Origin: an uncultured Oscillospiraceae bacterium | GTDB lineage: Bacteria; Bacillota; Clostridia; Oscillospirales; Acutalibacteraceae | Assembly (NCBI GenBank): GCA_902492455.1 | Contig: CABULH010000001.1 | Span: forward strand, 248,001-312,000 | DNA length: 64,000 nucleotides | Direction: 5' to 3' | Shown here: in pieces, positions 59,236 through 64,000 of the stretch | Numbering within the stretch: the stretch's first letter is position 1 | Layout: the number at the start of each line of letters is the position of its first letter | Notes under the pieces: generated by a model | Told to the model about the DNA's origin: nothing | Database searches by the model: none | What the model saw: the letters and a program-made list of their open reading frames with translations, nothing else | Translations under genes and position numbers: made by a program

Positions 59236-59907
59236 ATGAAAAAGATGTCCTGGAAACCGCTGGCAGAGGTTTTCCTTTTTCAGGGATTGGCCCCCGGGGA
59301 GATGCAGACGCTGTGCGAGGAATTACCGGAGCCGGAAATCTTTGCCAAGGGAGATACGGTTTATTCCAGACATTGTTTCCGCCGGTCGGTGGGGATTGTC
59401 CTGACCGGTGAACTGCGGGTGATTCAGCCGGGGGATCATGGCGGCCGCGTGGTGATGAACCGGCTGCTTCCGGGGCAGATATGCGGAGTGGCCGCTTTGT
59501 TCGGTGACTGCGAGGAATATGTCACGGAGATTCTGGCGGCAGCGGACAGCTCGGTGCTTTTTCTTTCGCAGGAGGAGATCATCCGGCTGATGCATAAGGA
59601 TTTCCGGGTGGCGGAAAACTATATCCGTTTTTTGACCGACCGCATTCGTTTTCTCAACCGCAAAATTACCGCTTTAACCGACGGCCAGTCGGATGATCGG
59701 CTGCGGCGGTATCTGCTGGAGCATGGCTCAGAGACGGGCGAGGTGGAACTACCGGGCAGCATGAAGGAACTGGCGCAGATGCTGCACATGGGCCGCTCCA
59801 GCCTTTACCGAAGCCTGGATGTGCTGCTGGCCGAGAAAACGGTTCGCCGGGAGGGGAGAAAGCTGATTATCGAGGATATGCAGCGGCTGAAAGCCGATTG
59901 GATATAA
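59236..59907 (+). CDS. Crp/Fnr-family transcriptional regulator
   Basis: Protein of 223 residues with an N-terminal cyclic-nucleotide-type beta barrel (GDTVYSRHCFRRSVGIVLTG, GRVVMNRLLPGQICGVAALF), a dimer helix (NYIRFLTDRIRFLNRKITAL) and a C-terminal winged helix (LPGSMKELAQMLHMGRSSLY, RSLDVLLAEKTVRREGRKLI). It lacks the cysteine cluster of Fnr. GGAGGG lies before the ATG. It stands directly before an ABC transporter and is its likely regulator. Confidence 0.9.
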   Translation: MKKMSWKPLAEVFLFQGLAPGEMQTLCEELPEPEIFAKGDTVYSRHCFRRSVGIVLTGELRVIQPGDHGGRVVMNRLLPGQICGVAALFGDCEEYVTEILAAADSSVLFLSQEEIIRLMHKDFRVAENYIRFLTDRIRFLNRKITALTDGQSDDRLRRYLLEHGSETGEVELPGSMKELAQMLHMGRSSLYRSLDVLLAEKTVRREGRKLIIEDMQRLKADWI

Positions 59908-59950
59908 AAGCTGGGGCGGCCTGTGCCGTCTGAAAAAAGGAGCGTTTTCT

Positions 59951-60988
59951 ATGAAAAAAATCGTATCTACCGCCGCGGCGCTATTGTTGGCGCTGTCCAT
60001 GCTGGCCGGCTGTTCTTCCGGCGGCGACGGCTCTTCAGCCGCCGGGTCCTCCGCGCTGTCCGGGAACTCCGACGTATCCGCGGCGGAGAAAACCAAGCTC
60101 AATGTTTTCGCCATTAAAGGCCCTACCGGCGTGGGAATGGTGAATCTGATGAAGGAGGACGAGGACGGGAACACGGGTAACGACTACAGCTTCCAGATCG
60201 TCTCCTCCCCGGAAGAGATCAGCGGCAAGCTTTCCAGCGGCGAGGCGGATATCGCCGCCGTGCCCACCAATATGGCCGCCACCCTTTACGGCAAGACGGA
60301 AGGAAAACTGCTGCAGATGCTGGTGGTGAATACCCTGGGCGTGCTGTATATGTTGGAGAACGGTGACTCCATCCAGTCAGCGGCGGATTTAAAAGGGAAA
60401 ACCATCTATACCACCGGCCAGGGAGCCAATCCGGAATATGTGCTGAAGTATGTGCTGGAGAAGAACGGCATCGATCCGGAAAAGGACGTAAAGATCGAGT
60501 TTGTCTCCCAGAATGAGGAATTATCGGCTCTTTTGGCTAACGGGACCGCTCAGGTGGCCATGGTGCCGGAACCCACCGTCACCACTGTCACCACCCAAAA
60601 GCCGGAACTGCGGGTGGCGCTGAATATCACCGAGGAATGGGACAAGGCATCGGAAGGGGCCAGCAAGCTGATGATGGGCTGTGTGGTGGTTCGCACCGCA
60701 TTTGCCAAGGAAAACCCTGAAGCGGTGGAAACCTTCCTGCAGGAATACAAGGCGTCGGTGGAAAAAGCGGCGGCTGATCTGGAGGGCACGGCGGCGCTGT
60801 GCGAAAGCTATGGGATCATCCCCAAGGCGGCGGTAGCGAAACAAGCCATACCCCGCTGCAATCTGGTGTATATCGACGGCGCGGAGATGAAGGCCCAGAT
60901 TGCCGGCTATTTCGATGTGCTGTATGCTGCCAACCCCAAATCCGTGGGAGGGGCTGTGCCGGATGAAGCGTTCTATTACGGCGCCTGA
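59951..60988 (+). CDS. ABC transporter substrate-binding lipoprotein (NMT1/SsuA-like)
   Basis: Lipoprotein of 345 residues: signal ALLLALSMLAGCSS with lipobox LAGC at about 18-21, a Ser/Gly linker, then a two-lobed binding domain (NVFAIKGPTGVGMVNLMKED, SGEADIAAVPTNMAATLYGK, DLKGKTIYTTGQGANPEYVL, GTAQVAMVPEPTVTTV). It resembles binding proteins for sulfonates, nitrate or thiamine precursors; the ligand is not known. AAAGGAG precedes the ATG. It overlaps the permease start by 26 bases. Confidence 0.88.
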   Translation: MKKIVSTAAALLLALSMLAGCSSGGDGSSAAGSSALSGNSDVSAAEKTKLNVFAIKGPTGVGMVNLMKEDEDGNTGNDYSFQIVSSPEEISGKLSSGEADIAAVPTNMAATLYGKTEGKLLQMLVVNTLGVLYMLENGDSIQSAADLKGKTIYTTGQGANPEYVLKYVLEKNGIDPEKDVKIEFVSQNEELSALLANGTAQVAMVPEPTVTTVTTQKPELRVALNITEEWDKASEGASKLMMGCVVVRTAFAKENPEAVETFLQEYKASVEKAAADLEGTAALCESYGIIPKAAVAKQAIPRCNLVYIDGAEMKAQIAGYFDVLYAANPKSVGGAVPDEAFYYGA

Positions 60989-61745
60989 TTCTCGTGCAAA
61001 ACGGCTGCTGACAGGCTTGGCGGCCCTTCTTTTCTGGCTCACTGTCTGGCAGGTGATCAGCATGGCGGTGGGACAGGAGCTGCTGATCCCCGCCCCGCTG
61101 AAGGTGGCCAAGACCCTTTGGCGTTTGCTGGGCAGCGCCTCGTTTTGGCAATCCGCGGGCTTTTCGCTGGTGCGGGTAGCGGTGGGTTTTTTGGCGGCAG
61201 TGATCGCAGGCTGCGGGGCAGCGGTGCTCACCGTTCGTTTTCAAACGGTGAGGATTCTGCTCTCTCCGCTGCTGAAGGTGATCCGGGCGGCGCCGGTGGC
61301 CTCTTTCATCATCCTGGCGCTGGTGTGGATCCGCACCAACCGCCTGCCCGCCTTTATCGCTTTCCTGATGGTGGTGCCGGTGATCTGGGCCAATGTGGAA
61401 AGAGGCATCCGGGAAACGGATGGACGGTTGCTGGAGATGGCCCGGGTTTTCCAGATGAGTTGGTGGAAGACTTTGCTGCGGATACGGGTGCCGTCGGTGA
61501 TGCCTTATCTGCTCACCGCCTGTACCACCGGCCTGGGCTTTGCCTGGAAATCCGGTATCGCAGCGGAGGTGATCTGCCGCCCGGCCGCCTCCATCGGCAG
61601 GCAGCTGCAGGACGCCAAAACCTATCTGGAAACGCCGGAGGTGTTCGCCTGGACGGCGGTGGCCGTGGCACTCAGCCTGGCGTTGGAGCATCTTCTGGTG
61701 GCGGCCGTTCGCCGGTTTGGCCGTCGGTACAATGTAGATATATGA
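60963..61745 (+). CDS. ABC transporter permease (SsuC/TauC-like)
   Basis: Protein of 260 residues with about six membrane segments and the BPD_transp_1 EAA-type loop (GRLLEMARVFQMSWWKTLLR, IRVPSVMPYLLTACTTGLGF, AWKSGIAAEVICRPAAS). It pairs with the preceding binding protein. ATG 60963 has GGGAGGGG 10 bases upstream. The partner ATP-binding protein is absent: a terminator and a convergent gene follow. Confidence 0.9.
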   Translation: MKRSITAPDSRAKRLLTGLAALLFWLTVWQVISMAVGQELLIPAPLKVAKTLWRLLGSASFWQSAGFSLVRVAVGFLAAVIAGCGAAVLTVRFQTVRILLSPLLKVIRAAPVASFIILALVWIRTNRLPAFIAFLMVVPVIWANVERGIRETDGRLLEMARVFQMSWWKTLLRIRVPSVMPYLLTACTTGLGFAWKSGIAAEVICRPAASIGRQLQDAKTYLETPEVFAWTAVAVALSLALEHLLVAAVRRFGRRYNVDI

Positions 61746-61755
61746 AGTCAATGAG

Positions 61756-61797
61756 ACAGCAAAGAGGAAGGCACCTACCTTCCTCTTTGCTGTTCTT
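61756..61797 (+). terminator. Terminator after the permease gene
   Basis: ACAGCAAAGAGGAAGG pairs perfectly with CCTTCCTCTTTGCTGT, then TCTTC. Confidence 0.85.
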
Positions 61798-61818
61798 CAT
61801 CTATTTACCGGTAAACCT

Positions 61819-62535
61819 TTATGATAAATAGGGCTCCATGTATTTCACAAAATAATCGCTGATAGCGGACGGTACGCTGACTGCGATGAGTTTTTCGTAT
61901 TCGCCGTGTCCATAATCATATTGATAGACAAAATATAGGGCGTTATCGATGATATAATATTCATGTCCTTTGCTGGAGATAAAAAGAGAATCCTTACTTT
62001 CTTTATAAAAAACCAAACGCTTGGTTTGTTTATTGTCCGGCATAGGAAGTTCAACTTTCTTTATTTTGCGATTGTGTTTTGCATCAAAAGGCAGATATTC
62101 GGAACTTTCTGCAAAATCCAGCAACGCTTGAAATTGCTGGGGATCTACGTCCTGCAATTCTACAAACTGCTGTGTAGTTTCAGTGGATTTGACGCCGATG
62201 ATGCATTGGTATAAAAAATTTTTCGGATCAGAATAGTAAAGGCACGCTTCTTCGTAATTTTCTTCATCACAATAAATCGTCCCGGAGGTATATGGTCCGA
62301 TATCTGCATGAAACAGGTGAAAGGTATCGTGTTCGATTTTTTGGAATTCGATATGGTTGACAGTAAACATATCATCATCGAAGTCAAATCCATTCGGAAA
62401 CAGTGTTCCGTAAAATCCGGTTTTATAGGTGCGGTTTTCAAAGCTGACAGAAGCCGGTCCGTTCGGACTCATATGAAAACATCCCGACAAAGTAAACATA
62501 CCCGCCAGCAGCATTGTTCCAAATGTTTTTTTCAT
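61819..62535 (-). CDS. Lipoprotein of unknown function
   Basis: Protein of 238 residues with a lipoprotein signal (FGTMLLAGMFTLSGCFH, lipobox LSGC at about 14-17). The mature part is rich in Tyr, Phe and Asp (FENRTYKTGFYGTLFPNGFD, YCDEENYEEACLYYSDPKNF, GHEYYIIDNALYFVYQYDYG). No domain is recognised. The frame is open 49 codons upstream, but AAAAGGTGAG and the signal peptide fix the start at 62535 (or the ATG directly before it). AT-richer than neighbouring genes, suggesting acquisition. Confidence 0.7.
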   Translation of the reverse strand: MKKTFGTMLLAGMFTLSGCFHMSPNGPASVSFENRTYKTGFYGTLFPNGFDFDDDMFTVNHIEFQKIEHDTFHLFHADIGPYTSGTIYCDEENYEEACLYYSDPKNFLYQCIIGVKSTETTQQFVELQDVDPQQFQALLDFAESSEYLPFDAKHNRKIKKVELPMPDNKQTKRLVFYKESKDSLFISSKGHEYYIIDNALYFVYQYDYGHGEYEKLIAVSVPSAISDYFVKYMEPYLS

Positions 62536-62641
62536 CATCTCACCTTTTTTTAACAGAAGATATCCTCTTGATAAATTTGATGATAACAGGCTACTTTTAG
62601 AATAGCATACGATTGGTTGAAAATCAATTCTGTCCATTGAG

Positions 62642-62851
62642 ATGGATAACCCCCATTGCGTCATTTTTTGCGCCGGGTTCATAACAGGACTTATGCTTGC
62701 GTATCATTCGTCGGAAGGGTATAATAGATACAGTCCTAAAGGAAGATATCTGATCTTTTCGGCGGTGTCTTTGTGTTTGCCTATTGTCATGAAGTTGGCG
62801 CTGTCCGCCAACTCCGAACAGCCTCTTGCAGATCCACCGTACCAGTATTAG
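62642..62851 (+). CDS. Possible small membrane protein
   Basis: Open frame of 69 residues with two hydrophobic stretches (VIFCAGFITGLMLAYHSS and YLIFSAVSLCLPIVMKLAL). The ribosome site is weak (TTGAG). The rest of the 62536-62960 gap shows no other gene. It could be chance. Confidence 0.3.
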   Translation: MDNPHCVIFCAGFITGLMLAYHSSEGYNRYSPKGRYLIFSAVSLCLPIVMKLALSANSEQPLADPPYQY

Positions 62852-62960
62852 TGATTATTCAGGAATAGGCGCATGACAGCGGACATGCAAAGCAAAAGCC
62901 TTTTTATGATGTTTATAGGTTCCAACAGAAAATGAGGAAAACGGGAAAGGCGGAACATCC

Positions 62961-64000
62961 ATGCCCAGTTTCAAGAGCAAGCTTCTCAGCGGCACCATGA
63001 AAAGCGTCAAGCCTATTCTCACCGGCATGCGAATCCCCGAACAGCGCAAGGGTATGAATCTGCTGCATTATATTCACCCCAAGCCAAAGGATGTGCGGCT
63101 GCAGGAGGCGGAAGAATGTCCTCTGCCCGGCAAATGGGCCATTCCACGGAATCGGATTCCCGGCAAAGCGATTCTTTACACCCATGGCGGCGCCTATGTC
63201 TATGGTTCCCCTTCCACCCATGAGGCTCTTATCAGCCGTTTGGCGGAAAAAAGTGGGGTGGCGGTTTTCGCCTATGACTACCGGCTGGCCCCGGAGCACC
63301 CTTTTCCCGCAGCCCTGGAGGATGCGGTGGCAGCCTTCGATTATCTGCTGGCACAGGGAATGGAACCACGGGATATCGTGCTGTGCGGCGATTCCGCCGG
63401 CGGCGGATTATCCCTTGCTCTGGCGCTGGCTCTGCGGGATCGGGGACGGCAATTGCCCGCCGCACTGGCGGTGATTTCGCCCTGGACGGATCTCACCGAA
63501 TCAGGAGATTCTCATTACCGCAATGCTGAGATCGATCCACTGATCTCCAGTGAGGAACTGCGAGAGGACGCGCTGCTGTATGCGGGCAACCAGGATTTGC
63601 ACAATCCCTATATCTCCCCGCTGTATGGCGATTTCACCGGTTTCCCGTCGGTGCTGATCCATGTGGGTACCAACGAGGTGCTGCTGGATGATTCCCGCAA
63701 TCTGGCCCTGGAAATGGATAAACAGGGCGTGGATGTGGATATCGATATTTATGAAGGCATGTGGCATGTATGGCACATGTACGACGTTCCGGAGGCACGG
63801 GCGGCCATCAACAAGATGGTGTGGTTTATCCAGACGGCGTTGGAACTGGACGGCATGAAGAAGCGCACCATTCGGCCCGGCGCGCGTTACCGTCATTTCA
63901 AGGGCAAGGATTACCGTGTCCTATATGTGGCGCGGCACAGCGAAACCTTGGAAGAGATGGTGGTCTACCAGCAGCTCTATGGGGAAATGGGCATTTGGGT
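62961..64000 (+). CDS. Alpha/beta hydrolase (HSL-type esterase) fused to DUF1653, 3' end outside the window
   Basis: Open to the window end, at least 346 residues. The first 290 residues are a hormone-sensitive-lipase-type esterase: HGGAYVYGS near 75 (oxyanion hole), YDYRLAPEHPFPAALEDAVA, nucleophile GDSAGGG near 143, acid region HVGTNEVLLDD, and His in EGMWHVWHMY near 271. From about 304 it continues in frame into a DUF1653 domain (RPGARYRHFKGKDYRVLYVA, EEMVVYQQLYGEMGIWV). DUF1653 normally occurs as a separate protein of about 70 residues. GGAAAGGCGG lies before ATG 62961. Confidence 0.88.
   Translation, partial: MPSFKSKLLSGTMKSVKPILTGMRIPEQRKGMNLLHYIHPKPKDVRLQEAEECPLPGKWAIPRNRIPGKAILYTHGGAYVYGSPSTHEALISRLAEKSGVAVFAYDYRLAPEHPFPAALEDAVAAFDYLLAQGMEPRDIVLCGDSAGGGLSLALALALRDRGRQLPAALAVISPWTDLTESGDSHYRNAEIDPLISSEELREDALLYAGNQDLHNPYISPLYGDFTGFPSVLIHVGTNEVLLDDSRNLALEMDKQGVDVDIDIYEGMWHVWHMYDVPEARAAINKMVWFIQTALELDGMKKRTIRPGARYRHFKGKDYRVLYVARHSETLEEMVVYQQLYGEMGIW

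Noticed and set aside
1..64000. tRNA and rRNA genes
   Set aside because: No stretch with a T-arm GTTCGA-type motif in a cloverleaf context or rRNA signature was noticed by eye; a tRNAscan run would settle it.

Overview
The window looks like a chromosome segment of a GC-rich, endospore-forming anaerobe of the class Clostridia, probably Oscillospiraceae/Ruminococcaceae-like. The reasons are a complete spoIIIAA-AH operon, spore-coat and SpoVB-type proteins, a tyrosyl-tRNA synthetase behind a T-box leader, and a V-type ATPase in place of an F-type one. Both ends cut through genes.

Layout. 1-5.2 kb: end of a LysM amidase, a YtaF/MntP-like membrane protein, and a large fusion of an EndoQ-type PHP nuclease with a UvrD-type helicase. 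5.2-9.6 kb: a probable 6S RNA, a DUF1292 gene, a roughly 0.9 kb transcription unit with no convincing protein gene (candidate large structured RNA), two small coat proteins, a lone MazF and membrane/effector-binding proteins. 9.6-12.6 kb: a scar-like accessory patch with 84-bp direct repeats, an identical 44-bp repeat, a ribbon-helix-helix regulator, a divergent XRE/Cro-like switch whose Cro-like gene is broken, many hairpins and two small orphan genes. 12.6-28.5 kb: one long rightward block of spoIIIAA-AH, an Asp23 protein, nusB, a TsaD-like gene, xseA, xseB, ispA, a DUF212 gene, dxs, tlyA, nadK, argR and recN. 28.5-42.7 kb: a BtrH/C39-like protein, T-box tyrS, an AT-richer patch with wecG and wecB, an exporter, a nucleoside kinase, purine salvage genes, a spoVB-like gene, mazG and HU. 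42.7-48.1 kb, leftward: PopT-type DUF368 protein, DUF4956 membrane protein, VTC-domain polyphosphate polymerase and a CotH-kinase surface protein. 48.4-57.1 kb: a nine-gene V-ATPase operon whose rotor subunit carries the Na+ ligands of the Enterococcus enzyme. 57.2-58.3 kb: a 14-repeat type I-C-like CRISPR array with leader but no cas genes here. 58.4-64 kb: a cytidylate-kinase-like protein, a Crp/Fnr regulator with an ABC binding protein and permease (no ATPase), a lipoprotein, and the start of an esterase fused to DUF1653.

How the genes work together. The spoIIIA proteins build the mother-cell half of the channel to the forespore. The xse/ispA/dxs/tlyA/nadK/argR/recN run is the conserved clostridial isoprenoid and DNA-repair block. 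WecG and WecB supply teichoic-acid-type wall polymer precursors. The DUF4956-VTC-CotH set looks like one polyphosphate or surface-phosphorylation module. The least explained parts are the 6.0-6.9 kb RNA-like locus and the 9.7-11.7 kb accessory patch.
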